From Frankia tisae (GTDB taxonomy: Bacteria; Actinomycetota; Actinomycetes; Frankiales; Frankiaceae), in assembly GCF_025403405.1 (NCBI RefSeq), contig NZ_JANEZT010000025.1, positions 1 through 32,427 of the forward strand: 32,427 nucleotides of DNA, in the 5' to 3' direction. The position numbers were made by a program, and so were the translations under genes. Position 1 is the first letter of the stretch; each line of letters opens with the position of its first letter. This document shows positions 1 to 8,082 of the stretch, in pieces. Under the pieces are notes generated by a model. That model was not told where the DNA came from. It did not search any database and worked only from the letters and a program-made list of their open reading frames with translations.

Positions 1-1440
<1,440 letters not shown>

Positions 1441-1622
1441 CCCGCCTACTCCTCGGGGCTCCCCAGCGGTGGCGTCCGCAGCCGACCGGCGGGATTGAAT
1501 CCACCTTCGCCGGGTGATAACGGACTGGCGTCGAGCGGGCCACGCGACCTCACGGGGGCGTTGCCCGCCCGCTGCGAGGCGGCATGCCCCGCAGGTCCGT
1601 GCAGAGCTGGCGAGGAGATGGC

Positions 1623-2156
1623 GTGTTCGGCTTCAGAAAGGTCGTCGGTCGGGGTCGGGAGGTGATCGAGCCGTCCGTGCGGCTGATCCGGCCGGGTCTC
1701 GGCGGCTTCAAACAGTTCCTCATGCGCGGGAACATCGTCGACCTGGCCGTCGCCGTGATCATCGGCACGGCGTTCACCGCGGTGGTCAAGGCGCTGGTGG
1801 ACAACCTGCTGACCCCGCTGGTCGCCGCAATCGGCGGCAGGCCGGACTTCGCCGACCTGAAGTTCACGATCAACCACAGCGTGTTTCGCTACGGCCTGTT
1901 CCTCAACGCCGTGGTGACCTTCCTGTTCGTCGCCTCAGTCGTCTACTTCGTGGTCGTCCTGCCACTGGCGAAGGCGAACGAACTGCGCCGGCGCGGCCAT
2001 CCCGTGCCCGAGTCGGAGCCGGCGATCAGCGACGAGACGCGCCTGCTCACCGAGATCCGCGACCTGCTCGCCGGCGACGGCCGCCGCCTGCCCGAGCAGC
2101 CGAGCGAGTCGACGCAGGCGGGCGCGGTCATCACCGCGGAGGACACCGGGCCCTGA
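1623..2156 (+). CDS. mscL: Large-conductance mechanosensitive channel MscL
   Basis: The protein contains the MscL signature: FKQFLMRGNIVDLAVAVIIG begins the first transmembrane helix (about residues 32-65), and a second helix near FLNAVVTFLFVASVVYFVVV is followed by a charged cytoplasmic tail. The family forms a homopentameric membrane pore that opens under hypo-osmotic stress. I chose GTG 1623 because GAGGAG at 1612-1617 sits 5 bases upstream. An in-frame ATG at 1584 would add 13 residues but lacks such a site. At 177 residues it is longer than typical MscL (about 130-150). The extra length is an Arg-rich N-terminus of about 25 residues and a longer acidic C-terminal tail. It appears to be a single-gene unit. 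Confidence 0.93.
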   Translation: MFGFRKVVGRGREVIEPSVRLIRPGLGGFKQFLMRGNIVDLAVAVIIGTAFTAVVKALVDNLLTPLVAAIGGRPDFADLKFTINHSVFRYGLFLNAVVTFLFVASVVYFVVVLPLAKANELRRRGHPVPESEPAISDETRLLTEIRDLLAGDGRRLPEQPSESTQAGAVITAEDTGP

Positions 2157-2179
2157 CCCGCCAGGCCACCACGGAAGAT

Positions 2180-2195
2180 CCCCGCGCGGGCGGGG
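2180..2195 (+). terminator. GC hairpin after mscL
   Basis: CCCCGC and GCGGGG form a 6-bp stem with a GCGG loop, 24 bases after the mscL stop. There is no T-run, as is common in actinomycete terminators, so the call is tentative. Confidence 0.35.
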
Positions 2196-2275
2196 CGGAC
2201 GACCGTCGGAGCAGGTGCAACGGGATAGCAGCTGCCACCAGGCCGCATTGATCGTTTTCGTCTATCGTCGCGAAC

Positions 2276-3352
2276 ATGGACACCGGCCACGAGCATGAGC
2301 TGCCCACGCACGGCCACGGCCACGGCCACAGCCACGCTCACGGGGGCCACACGCACGAGGACGGGCATGACCATCACACGAGCGGGCGGTGGGCGCGGCT
2401 TCGCCACGGGCTGTCGGAACTATTCGGGGGGCACGGCCACGACAGCGCCGACCAGATCGACGACGCGTTGGAAGCCGACACCGCCGGGCGCCGGGCTCTT
2501 CTGATCAGCCTGGCCGGTCTCGGCCTGACCGCGACCCTGCAAGCCATCGTGGTCGTGCTGTCCGGGTCGGTGGCGCTGCTCGGGGACACCCTGCACAACG
2601 TCGCTGACGCGTTGACCGCGGTCCCGCTGCTCATCGCCTTCGCCCTCGCGCGCCGCCCGGCCACGACCCGGTTCACCTACGGGTATGGCCGGGCGGAGGA
2701 TCTCGCCGGTCTCGCCGTCCTCGCGATGATCAGCCTGTCGAGTGTGCTTGCCGCGTGGGCCGCGATCGACCGCCTGCTCCACCCCCAGCGCATCGATCAC
2801 CTCGCCGTAGTCGCCGCGGCCGGGCTCGCCGGCTTCGTCGGCAACGAGATCGTCGCCCGCTACCGCATCCGGGTCGGCCACCAGATCGGCTCCGCCGCCC
2901 TCGTCGCCGATGGCCTGCACGCCCGCACCGACGGCTTCACCAGCCTCGCAGTCGTCCTCGGCGCCGCCGGCGTCGCCCTGGGCTGGCGCTGGGCCGACCC
3001 CGTCGTCGGCCTGGCCATCACCATGGCGATCCTCGGGGTCCTACGCTCCGCCGCCCGTGTCGTCGGCGCCCGACTCATGGACGCCGTCGACCCCGAGACG
3101 GTCGCCGAAGCCACCAGAACCCTCCTGCACACCGACGGCATCGAAACCGTCCGCGAACTGCGACTGCGTTGGATCGGCCACATCCTGCGCGCCGAAGCCG
3201 ACGTCACCGTCGATGCGAACCTGACGCTGACCGCCGCCCATGACGTCGCTCACGCCGCCGAAGCTCACCTGCTGCGCCACATCCGCCGCCTGTCCGCCGC
3301 GACCATCCACACCAGCCCCGCCCACCACCACGCCGCCGCAACGGCGCCATAA
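2276..3352 (+). CDS. Cation diffusion facilitator (Zn/Co/Cd efflux), His-rich
   Basis: This 358-residue inner-membrane transporter belongs to the CDF family (CzcD/ZitB-like), which exports divalent metals such as zinc in exchange for protons. The first 35 residues are strongly His-rich (H-E-H, then repeated G-H and S-H-A-H), a metal-binding stretch. Hydrophobic segments follow from about residue 73. The two transport-site HxxxD motifs are present at about H107/D111 (TLHNVAD) and H215/D219 (GLHARTD), and a short cytoplasmic C-terminal domain ends in a His cluster (SPAHHHA). No ribosome-binding site precedes ATG 2276. TATCGT lies 7-13 bases upstream and could act as a -10 box, so the mRNA may be leaderless. 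Metal specificity cannot be read from the sequence. Confidence 0.92.
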   Translation: MDTGHEHELPTHGHGHGHSHAHGGHTHEDGHDHHTSGRWARLRHGLSELFGGHGHDSADQIDDALEADTAGRRALLISLAGLGLTATLQAIVVVLSGSVALLGDTLHNVADALTAVPLLIAFALARRPATTRFTYGYGRAEDLAGLAVLAMISLSSVLAAWAAIDRLLHPQRIDHLAVVAAAGLAGFVGNEIVARYRIRVGHQIGSAALVADGLHARTDGFTSLAVVLGAAGVALGWRWADPVVGLAITMAILGVLRSAARVVGARLMDAVDPETVAEATRTLLHTDGIETVRELRLRWIGHILRAEADVTVDANLTLTAAHDVAHAAEAHLLRHIRRLSAATIHTSPAHHHAAATAP

Positions 3353-3365
3353 CCTGCATCGCAGA

Positions 3366-3566
3366 TCACGGTCGGTGATGACCATGGCGCCAGCCGTCGC
3401 GCCGCCGGCAGGAGAACCGCTTCCCGTTCACGCCGTTCCCGGTCAGCTTGTGCCCGCAGGAGGCACAGGAGACGAACCCGGCCAGGACGTGCCGAACCTT
3501 CTCCGCACAGCGTTGGGTTAGGCCGCTGGGTAGGCGAGGCGCTGAACGACTAGTCGAACGCCTAGG
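3366..3566 (-). pseudogene. Relic resembling a serine-recombinase zinc-ribbon domain
   Basis: On the minus strand an open frame between stops encodes HVLAGFVSCASCGHKLTG and then NGKRFSCRRR. This spacing (LxGFVxCxxCGxKLTG, a basic turn, then a further Cys) matches the zinc-ribbon segment of large serine recombinases. No catalytic resolvase domain, second terminal Cys pair or plausible start is visible, and the frame stops after about 66 codons. I read it as the surviving fragment of a recombinase or insertion. It could instead be a fragment of another zinc-ribbon protein. The call rests on motif recognition only. Confidence 0.4.
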
Positions 3567-3581
3567 TCACGGGCGGCGACA

Positions 3582-3610
3582 TTCACATTCCGCATCGGTG
3601 CCGCTACGTT
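3582..3610 (+). promoter_or_regulatory. Promoter candidate before the XRE fragment
   Basis: TTCACA (3582-3587), a 17-base spacer and TACGTT (3605-3610) form a sigma-70-like promoter. Transcription would start about 20 bases before ATG 3635. Confidence 0.4.
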
Positions 3611-3634
3611 CTTTCTGTCGAGATAGGAAGAATC

Positions 3635-3820
3635 ATGCGGGCCGGCACCAGCGCCTTCGGGCGGGAACCGCGCCGCCGCGAAGACGCGGGCCTCAGCCAA
3701 CGTCAGCTCGCCGAATCGATCGCCGCCCTGGCCCGGGATGAGACCCGGCCCGGCCGGCGAACCGGGCCGCCGGGGTCCCGCAGCCCCGTTGCGCTGGTAC
3801 TTCGGAGAGCGGATATTTGA
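3635..3820 (+). pseudogene. N-terminal fragment of an XRE-family regulator
   Basis: ATG 3635 has an AGGAAG ribosome-binding site 6 bases upstream. The first 35 residues contain GREPRRREDAGLSQRQLAES, which matches the first helix and helix-turn-helix entry of XRE/Cro-type repressors (typical pattern: LRRLREAAGLSQRQLA). After about residue 37 the protein turns into an Arg/Pro/Gly-rich tail with no second half of the DNA-binding fold and stops at 61 residues. A deletion or frameshift soon after the third helix best explains this. Because promoter and start are intact, a short peptide could still be made. Confidence 0.45.
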
Positions 3821-3849
3821 CAGAATCGGACAGTACCTGGTACGAAGTA
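3817..3849 (+). promoter_or_regulatory. TTGACA promoter candidate with GTACCTGGTAC palindrome
   Basis: A consensus -35 box TTGACA (3817-3822) is followed after 18 bases by TACGAA (3841-3846), preceded by TG as in an extended -10. The perfect palindrome GTACC-T-GGTAC (3833-3843) overlaps the spacer and the -10, where a repressor would block polymerase. TACTTCG (3798-3804) and CGAAGTA (3843-3849) form a further inverted pair. The nearest gene downstream is the LLM oxidoreductase at 4056, giving a leader of about 200 bases. Confidence 0.4.
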
Positions 3850-4055
3850 TATATCCCGATCGGTATTGTAGACATTGCGTCGGCGTACTCAGTCGTGTCG
3901 TCGAAGCAGGCGACGGCGAGGCGATGCTGCGCGCGCCCGAGCATCCCTACCCGTGGGAATCAGCCGCCGCGATCCCGATATGGACGCCGTACTCGCGCCT
4001 GATGCGGCCAGCCACGACCTCATTCCGGAACCCGCGATGAAGGAGGACCGATCGC

Positions 4056-5105
4056 ATGGACATCGGCGCGTTGACGTTCGGCACACTGCTGACCGACCCG
4101 TACACCGGCGAGCGTGTCACGCAGCATGAGCGCCTGTCTGAGGTCGTTGACGGTGCAGTACTGGCCGAGCAGCTTGGCTTCGCGTGGTACGCCCTCGGCG
4201 AGCACCACTTCGGCGAGCGTGATCTCATCCCCTCACCGCAGGTGGTGCTGGGTGCGATCGCCGAACGCACCACGTCGATCACGCTGGCCACCGGAACAAC
4301 GTTGGTGGCCAATCGAGACCCGGTGCTCGTGGCCGAGGACTACGCCACGGTCGACCTGCTCAGCGACGGCCGGCTACAACTCATCGCCGGAGCATCGTTC
4401 TACGAGGAGCCCTACGAGGTGTTCGGCCAGGATCCGGAGAGTAAGCCGGCACGCAAGCGCGAGAACCTCGAGCTGATCCTGCGGCTGTGGGCGGAAGATC
4501 GCGTCAGCTGGGAGGGGCAGTTTCGACCCCCTCTACGCGATGTGCACCTGCAGCCCCGGCTCCTGCAGACCGAGCCGCCGGTGTGGGTCAGCGGCGGAGC
4601 GAAGCCGGACTCGGTCCACCTCGCAGTCGATCTCGGCCTGCCCATGGTGATGGGAACGGTCGCCCGGTCACCGGAGGCCAACGCGCCGATGTTCACCCTC
4701 TACCGCGAACTGTGGGCAGAACACGGACGCCCGCCGGAAGCCGCGCGCACCGGCGCGGCCAGCCACGTCTTCGTGGCCGAGACCAGCCAGCAGGCGCGTG
4801 CGCAGTGGCGCGAGTACCTCGCCAACTACTTCCGCGACGCGACCGTACCGGGGGGCGCCAGCCGTCCCGCGTTCGACTTCGACGCGCTGATCGCCGGGCA
4901 GGCGATCTGCGGCAGCCCGGCCGAGGTCGTCGACAGGATCGGGCGCATGCACGAGCTGTGGGACCACGACCTGCACCTGCTGACCATCGATCTCGGCGGG
5001 ATTCCCGCGCGCACCGTCGCGCGCGCGATGGAGTTGGTGGGCAGCGAGGTCATCCCGCAGGTGACGGGCCTCGGCAGGCACGCCACGGTGGCCGCAGATG
5101 CTTGA
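4056..5105 (+). CDS. LLM-class flavin-dependent monooxygenase
   Basis: This 349-residue protein has the bacterial-luciferase-like fold. Visible marks are the N-terminal strand MDIGALTFGTL, the active-site block ALGEHHFGERDL (about residues 47-58), SITLATGTTLVANRDPVLVAEDYATVDLLSDGR, the phosphate-binding PPVWVSGGAKPDS, and a C-terminal GSPAEVVDRI. Family members use reduced FMN or F420 to oxidise organic substrates and include enzymes that release sulfur from sulfonates and thioethers. ATG 4056 follows a near-perfect AAGGAGGACC site. It overlaps the next gene by 8 bases, and the third gene is a sulfurtransferase, so a role in organosulfur breakdown is likely but not shown. The substrate is unknown. 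Confidence 0.88.
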   Translation: MDIGALTFGTLLTDPYTGERVTQHERLSEVVDGAVLAEQLGFAWYALGEHHFGERDLIPSPQVVLGAIAERTTSITLATGTTLVANRDPVLVAEDYATVDLLSDGRLQLIAGASFYEEPYEVFGQDPESKPARKRENLELILRLWAEDRVSWEGQFRPPLRDVHLQPRLLQTEPPVWVSGGAKPDSVHLAVDLGLPMVMGTVARSPEANAPMFTLYRELWAEHGRPPEAARTGAASHVFVAETSQQARAQWREYLANYFRDATVPGGASRPAFDFDALIAGQAICGSPAEVVDRIGRMHELWDHDLHLLTIDLGGIPARTVARAMELVGSEVIPQVTGLGRHATVAADA

Positions 5106-5499
5106 TCCCGAGGTCCGGCGGCTCGCGCAGGCGTGCTCCGACGTCACGCTGGCGACGCTCATGCCGGACGGCCAGCCGCACACGAGCATCGTCTGGGCCC
5201 ACGCCGACGACGACTACCTGCTGATCGGCACCAGCACGACGCTGCAGAAGTACCGCAACGTCGTCGCCGACCCGCGCGTCTCGGTGCTGATCGTCGACCC
5301 CGACGACGCGCGCCGCTACGTCGAGGTGCGTGGCCACGTGGCGGCTCTCGACACCGGCGCGCCGGCGCTCGAACTCGTGCAGACGACGTTCGGCAAGTGG
5401 ACCGGCGGCCCGCCACCGCCCGTCGTGCTCGCCGGTGCGGGCCAACGTGTCCGGCTGCGGATCGCCGCCGAGCGGATCCGCTGGAAGCTACCGCGATGA
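5098..5499 (+). CDS. F420/FMN-binding PPOX-class oxidoreductase
   Basis: This 133-residue protein has the split beta-barrel pyridoxamine-phosphate-oxidase-like fold. It begins LDPEVRRLAQACSDVTLATLMPDGQPHTSIVWAHADDD and continues with KYRNVVADPRVSVLIVDPDDARRYVEVRGHV. This is the pattern of the actinobacterial F420-dependent PPOX group, whose members reduce small organic molecules or bind the deazaflavin. ATG 5098 lies inside the end of the LLM gene (8-base overlap) and its stop overlaps the next start (ATGA), so the three are translationally coupled. In this operon it could supply reduced flavin or process the monooxygenase product. FMN rather than F420 as cofactor remains possible. Confidence 0.82.
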   Translation: MLDPEVRRLAQACSDVTLATLMPDGQPHTSIVWAHADDDYLLIGTSTTLQKYRNVVADPRVSVLIVDPDDARRYVEVRGHVAALDTGAPALELVQTTFGKWTGGPPPPVVLAGAGQRVRLRIAAERIRWKLPR

Positions 5500-6371
5500 G
5501 CGCTCGCCTCGAGGTGGAGCCCGTCGTCACGCCGGAGTGGGTCGCGCAGCGGCTCGACAGCGTCGTCGTGGCGGACGTGCGCTGGTATCTCGATGGCCGC
5601 CCCGGCCACGACGCCTACCTGCGCGAGCACGTGGCCGGCGCGGTCTGGGTCGACCTCGACGTCGACCTGTCCGATCCGCCGAGCGTGGCCGGCGGGCGTC
5701 ATCCACTGCCCACACCGGAGACGTTCGCCGAGCGGCTGGGGGCGCTGGGCCTCGCCGACGACGACATCGTCGTCGGCTACGACGACCAGGGCGGCGGGTT
5801 CGCCGCGCGGCTGGTCTGGCTGCTGCGGTCCATCGGACAGCCGGCGGCGCTGCTCGACGGTGGGCTGGCCGGTTGGACCGGGGCTCGCGAGTCGGGGCCG
5901 ATCACCCGCACGCCGGTTGTGCGCCGCCCGCGGCCATGGCCCGCGCGCCTGGTGCGCAGCGCCGACGAGGTCCAGGCAGCGGCGGCCGGCGGCGGCGGCG
6001 CGGCCGTCGTGCTCGATGCGCGTGCCTCGGGACGCTACTCGGGTGCCGACGTCCTGCCAGGCGAGTCGCGCCTCGGCCACGTGCCGGGTGCCCGCAGCGC
6101 GCCGTGGGCGGACAACCTGCGCCGCGACGGCTCGTTTCGGTCGGCTGCCGAGCTGCGGGAACGCTTCGCGGCGCTGGGCGCCGTCGATGCCGACGAGGTG
6201 ATCGTCTACTGCGGCTCGGGCGTCACCGCCTGCCACGACCTGCTGGCACTCGAGCGCGCCGGCCTGCCCGCCGGAGCGCTGTACCCCGGCTCGTGGTCGG
6301 CGTGGTCAGCCGAGGAGAGCCGGCCGGTCGCCATCGGCGAGGAGCCCCACGAGACGCCGACCAGCGCCTGA
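5496..6371 (+). CDS. sseA: 3-mercaptopyruvate/thiosulfate sulfurtransferase
   Basis: A two-domain rhodanese of 291 residues. Domain 1 (about 1-130) has GHDAYLREHVAGAVWVDLD and an inactive loop with Asp-Gln (YDDQGGG, residues 95-101) where the catalytic Cys would be. Domain 2 has the active loop CGSGVTA with Cys at about 239. CG[ST]G at this loop is the 3-mercaptopyruvate type, while thiosulfate rhodaneses usually carry CRKG or similar. The enzyme moves sulfane sulfur to thiols or cyanide in the cytoplasm. ATG 5496 overlaps the previous stop by 4 bases. A larger upstream extension in the same frame would run antiparallel to the PPOX coding phase and is not credible. Confidence 0.9.
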   Translation: MSARLEVEPVVTPEWVAQRLDSVVVADVRWYLDGRPGHDAYLREHVAGAVWVDLDVDLSDPPSVAGGRHPLPTPETFAERLGALGLADDDIVVGYDDQGGGFAARLVWLLRSIGQPAALLDGGLAGWTGARESGPITRTPVVRRPRPWPARLVRSADEVQAAAAGGGGAAVVLDARASGRYSGADVLPGESRLGHVPGARSAPWADNLRRDGSFRSAAELRERFAALGAVDADEVIVYCGSGVTACHDLLALERAGLPAGALYPGSWSAWSAEESRPVAIGEEPHETPTSA

Positions 6372-6426
6372 CGGACCCCCCGATCGCTCATCGTCAAAGG
6401 CGGTCGGTCCGGCTTCGTCACGACCT

Positions 6427-6438
6427 GAACTAGAGTTC
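6427..6438 (+). promoter_or_regulatory. Palindromic operator over the -10 of the first MarR gene
   Basis: GAACT-AG-AGTTC is a perfect inverted repeat covering a -10-like TAGAGT (6431-6436). The start codon at 6444 is 7 bases further on and has no ribosome-binding site, so the transcript is probably leaderless. Such a site is well placed for autorepression by the MarR protein. Confidence 0.45.
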
Positions 6439-6443
6439 GACTC

Positions 6444-7001
6444 ATGTGTGCGACGACCGAGCCGGCCACCAGCGACCCGCGGGTGGCCAGCGACCCGCGG
6501 GTGGCCGGTGAGCCGCGGGTGGCCGGTGAGCCGCGGGTGGCCGGTGAGCCGCGGGTGGCCGGTGAGCCACGGCTCGCCGACGCGCTCGTCCAGTTCGCGC
6601 ACCTGATCGATCATCTGTTTGCCGATGTCAGCCGCGGTCTGGGCCTGACCCCCCAGCAGGTCCAACTGCTGTGCGAGCTCATCCGGGGGCCGGTCGGCAT
6701 GACCGAGTTGACCGGGATTCTGCATGTCGAGCGCTCGAGCCTGACCGGGCTGGTGGACCGAGTCGAGCATCGAGGCCTCGTGAAGCGCGTCCGCCACGCC
6801 ACCGATCGACGCTTCATCGAGGTCGCGTTGACCGCCAAGGGCATGGAGCTGGCGATGAAGTCCTACCACAGCGTCACCGCGAAGGTCGCGGAACTCACCA
6901 GCGGTATGGCGCCGGCCAACACGACACTTTTGGCGGCGATCGTCGCGGGCATCCTGGCCGACAACGGCATGCCGCTCATCTCCGCGTCCGAGGTCGGCTA
7001 G
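6444..7001 (+). CDS. MarR-family transcriptional regulator with repeat-expanded N-terminus
   Basis: This 185-residue protein carries a MarR winged-helix fold from about residue 47. Recognition region: GMTELTGILHVERSSLTGLVDRVEHRGLVKRVRHATDRR, with the wing D-R-R conserved. Dimerisation helices lie at each end. Residues 10-45 are six copies of a six-residue motif (DPRVAS or EPRVAG) produced by an 18-bp tandem repeat, outside the conserved fold. The protein is clearly paralogous to the MarR at 13760, and the two flank the ABC importer operon. MarR proteins are dimeric ligand- or redox-sensing repressors. A Cys in QLLCELI is shared in position with the paralog (ELVCAVV). Targets may be its own promoter and the adjacent sulfur operons. 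Confidence 0.85.
   Translation: MCATTEPATSDPRVASDPRVAGEPRVAGEPRVAGEPRVAGEPRLADALVQFAHLIDHLFADVSRGLGLTPQQVQLLCELIRGPVGMTELTGILHVERSSLTGLVDRVEHRGLVKRVRHATDRRFIEVALTAKGMELAMKSYHSVTAKVAELTSGMAPANTTLLAAIVAGILADNGMPLISASEVG
6471..6578 (+). repeat. Six tandem 18-bp units inside the MarR gene
   Basis: Units start at 6471, 6489, 6507, 6525, 6543 and 6561. The first two are identical (begin AGCGACCCGCGG), the next three are identical (begin GGTGAGCCGCGG), and the last is diverged. The period is a multiple of three, so copy-number change keeps the frame. It encodes the proline-containing N-terminal repeat. Confidence 0.95.
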
Positions 7002-7501
7002 CGATCTTTGGTCGCTGGTACTGCAACGGCACTTGGCTGTGTCCGCGTCGTTTGTAGTGGCAGCGTCGGGCCTGGTGTTGGCGGCGCCGGCACCAGCCTG
7101 ACCAAGCCCGCTCGACTCTGTGCACGCGGCATTCACCAGGAATGCCGACCGCACCGGCGCGGTCACAACCCCGATCTGGGCATCGGCATCCGTGCCCGCC
7201 CCTTGAGCCTAACAGCTCGCGCTCGAAAATTCGTGGGACGAATTACCTGCGGGCGGGTCGGTGTATGACCGAAGGATGGCCGACGGCCGATCTCCGAGGC
7301 CGGCGTCGAGCCACGGTCGGCGACAGGCCGGGCGGTCCGGGCGTCGGCCGACCGGGTCGAGGCGTCGGCCGACCCGACCCGGCCGGGTGCGACGACCTGC
7401 AGGCGTCGAGAACCAGTCACGTTCCGTGAGATCGCTGGACAGTGGTCCCGCCCGGCAGGTCCGCGCCGGTGGAAGTCGAGCGGATCTACATGAAGTTCAC
7501 G
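7002..7501. other. Gene-free stretch with palindromes after the first MarR
   Basis: No credible gene is seen here. It contains AATTCGT-GGG-ACGAATT (7228-7244), a 7-bp inverted repeat in an unusually AT-rich island. It also has two copies of GCGTCGGCCGACC (7341-7353 and 7362-7374), each containing the palindrome GTCGGCCGAC and set 21 bp apart, about two helical turns. Both could be protein-binding sites. Nothing else stands out. Confidence 0.5.
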
Positions 7502-7531
7502 TTGACAACAGTTCATGACAATATCTACTCT
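7502..7531 (+). promoter_or_regulatory. Promoter of the importer leader
   Basis: Perfect TTGACA (7502-7507), an 18-base spacer and TACTCT (7526-7531). The sequence AGTTCA occurs at 7494-7499 and again at 7510-7515, flanking the -35 box, and may be part of an operator. Transcription would start near 7538, about 170 bases before the leader peptide and 630 before the first transporter gene. Confidence 0.6.
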
Positions 7532-7538
7532 TGCCCGA

Positions 7539-7612
7539 GCAGCTAAGGGGGGTTCCATCGGCAACCCTGGAGCGGACGGCGCCGCGGGCACCACGGGTGG
7601 CGGTCGCCAGCT
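7539..7612 (+). ncRNA. Possible structured leader RNA with an S-box-like GGCAACCCT core
   Basis: Directly after the predicted transcription start, CAGCTAAGG is followed by CATCGGCAACCCTGG and a GC-rich stem ending in CACGGGTGG. GGCAACC is the conserved core of SAM-I/SAM-IV riboswitches, and similar CAGCTAAGG...GGCAACCCT leaders occur, as I recall, before actinobacterial sulfur genes. The terminal closing stem of SAM-IV is not evident, so this may be a divergent or partial element, or a chance match. Confidence 0.3.
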
Positions 7613-7709
7613 CACCAGGCAGCCGACCGGACTCGGGTCTTCGGGTGTTGCCTCCCCAGGCGGTACGGATATCTGTTGTGAGCGACCGACGCGGGGGGGG
7701 GATCACGCG

Positions 7710-7814
7710 GTGCGATCATTGAACACTTACCTGCGTCGGCACGTCGACTTCGCGCTGGTGAAGAGCGCGCTGTGTACCGCGTCGACGTCCTCGCTCTGTG
7801 GGCTCGACGGCTAG
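7710..7814 (+). CDS. Cysteine-containing leader peptide of the importer operon
   Basis: A 34-residue peptide starting at GTG 7710 (or TTG 7719) with a G-rich stretch just upstream as ribosome-binding site. Its centre, LRRHVDFALVKSALC, matches the actinobacterial 'putative leader peptide' type (R-R-H-[IV]-D-L-x4-S-A-L-C) found upstream of sulfur-uptake and assimilation genes. A second Cys codon lies near the end (SSLCGLDG). I infer that ribosome stalling at Cys codons reports cysteine supply to the operon downstream. The gap to the first transporter gene is 354 bases and is filled with repeats and a strong hairpin. No lanthipeptide or other modifying enzyme is nearby, so a secreted peptide product is unlikely. 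Confidence 0.6.
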   Translation: MRSLNTYLRRHVDFALVKSALCTASTSSLCGLDG

Positions 7815-7830
7815 GTTCACCCCAGGAAGT

Positions 7831-7895
7831 CAGGTCGTCCCGGCGGGCAGGTCAGCCGAGAGCGGTCAGGTCACCTGACCCGGCAGGTCACCTCA
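7831..7895 (+). repeat. CAGGTC repeats with a 17-bp palindrome
   Basis: CAGGTC occurs at 7831, 7848, 7867 and 7884, spaced 17, 19 and 17 bases. The third copy lies in the perfect palindrome GGTCAGGT-C-ACCTGACC (7864-7880), and CAGGTCACCT recurs at 7884-7893. In RNA the palindrome can fold as a 6-bp hairpin. In DNA it could be an array of regulator sites. It sits just after the leader-peptide stop. Confidence 0.6.
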
Positions 7896-7954
7896 GGCAG
7901 CGGATCTCCTGAAACCGGCACACGATCGGCCTTCGCGCTTACCCGTTTCCCGCC

Positions 7955-8000
7955 GGCTGTTCGATGCTCCGGGCTGTCCATTCCGGGGCATCGAACGGTT
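7955..8000 (+). promoter_or_regulatory. Strong hairpin in the importer leader, attenuator candidate
   Basis: GTTCGATGCTCCGG (7959-7972) pairs with CCGGGGCATCGAAC (7983-7996) over 14 positions, with one G-U pair and a 10-base loop. Four more mostly wobble pairs extend the stem to 7955/8000. It lies between the leader peptide and the first transporter gene. No T-run follows, so it may act as an actinobacterial-type terminator or as a barrier whose formation depends on leader translation. Confidence 0.5.
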
Positions 8001-8082
8001 CAGTCCGGCATTGCAGAAGGCCGTGCCCACCTCGGTCCAGTACGACCGACTCCTCATCTTCGGCACCGAGCTAGGAGAAGAC

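Larger units (their letters stand above)
3353..4055. other. Decayed patch between the CDF and LLM genes
   Basis: This 700-base stretch holds no intact gene. It contains the zinc-ribbon relic on the minus strand, the XRE N-terminal fragment on the plus strand and two promoter-like sequences, listed separately. Local AT content rises around 3810-3880. Several short frames cross the region, but none shows a recognisable fold. Confidence 0.6.

Noticed and set aside
5133-5495. An N-terminal extension of the sulfurtransferase frame by about 120 codons
   Set aside because: It runs out of phase through the PPOX gene, its translation is Arg-rich shadow sequence, and ATG 5496 gives the expected ATGA overlap and normal rhodanese length.
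6471-6578. CRISPR-like array
   Set aside because: The 18-bp units are contiguous, without spacers, and lie in frame inside a MarR coding sequence.
7163-7615. 150-codon minus-strand frame in the importer leader
   Set aside because: No recognisable domain or ribosome-binding site, Arg/Pro-rich composition, and it overlaps the promoter and leader elements.
7515-7709. In-frame extension of the first leader peptide from ATG 7515
   Set aside because: ATG 7515 lies upstream of the predicted -10 box and would not be transcribed from the TTGACA promoter. The extension is low-complexity Gly/Thr-rich.
7710-7814. Lanthipeptide or other RiPP precursor (Ser/Thr/Cys-rich C-terminus)
   Set aside because: No modifying enzyme is nearby, and the R-R-H-V-D-F-x4-S-A-L-C motif matches sulfur leader peptides instead.
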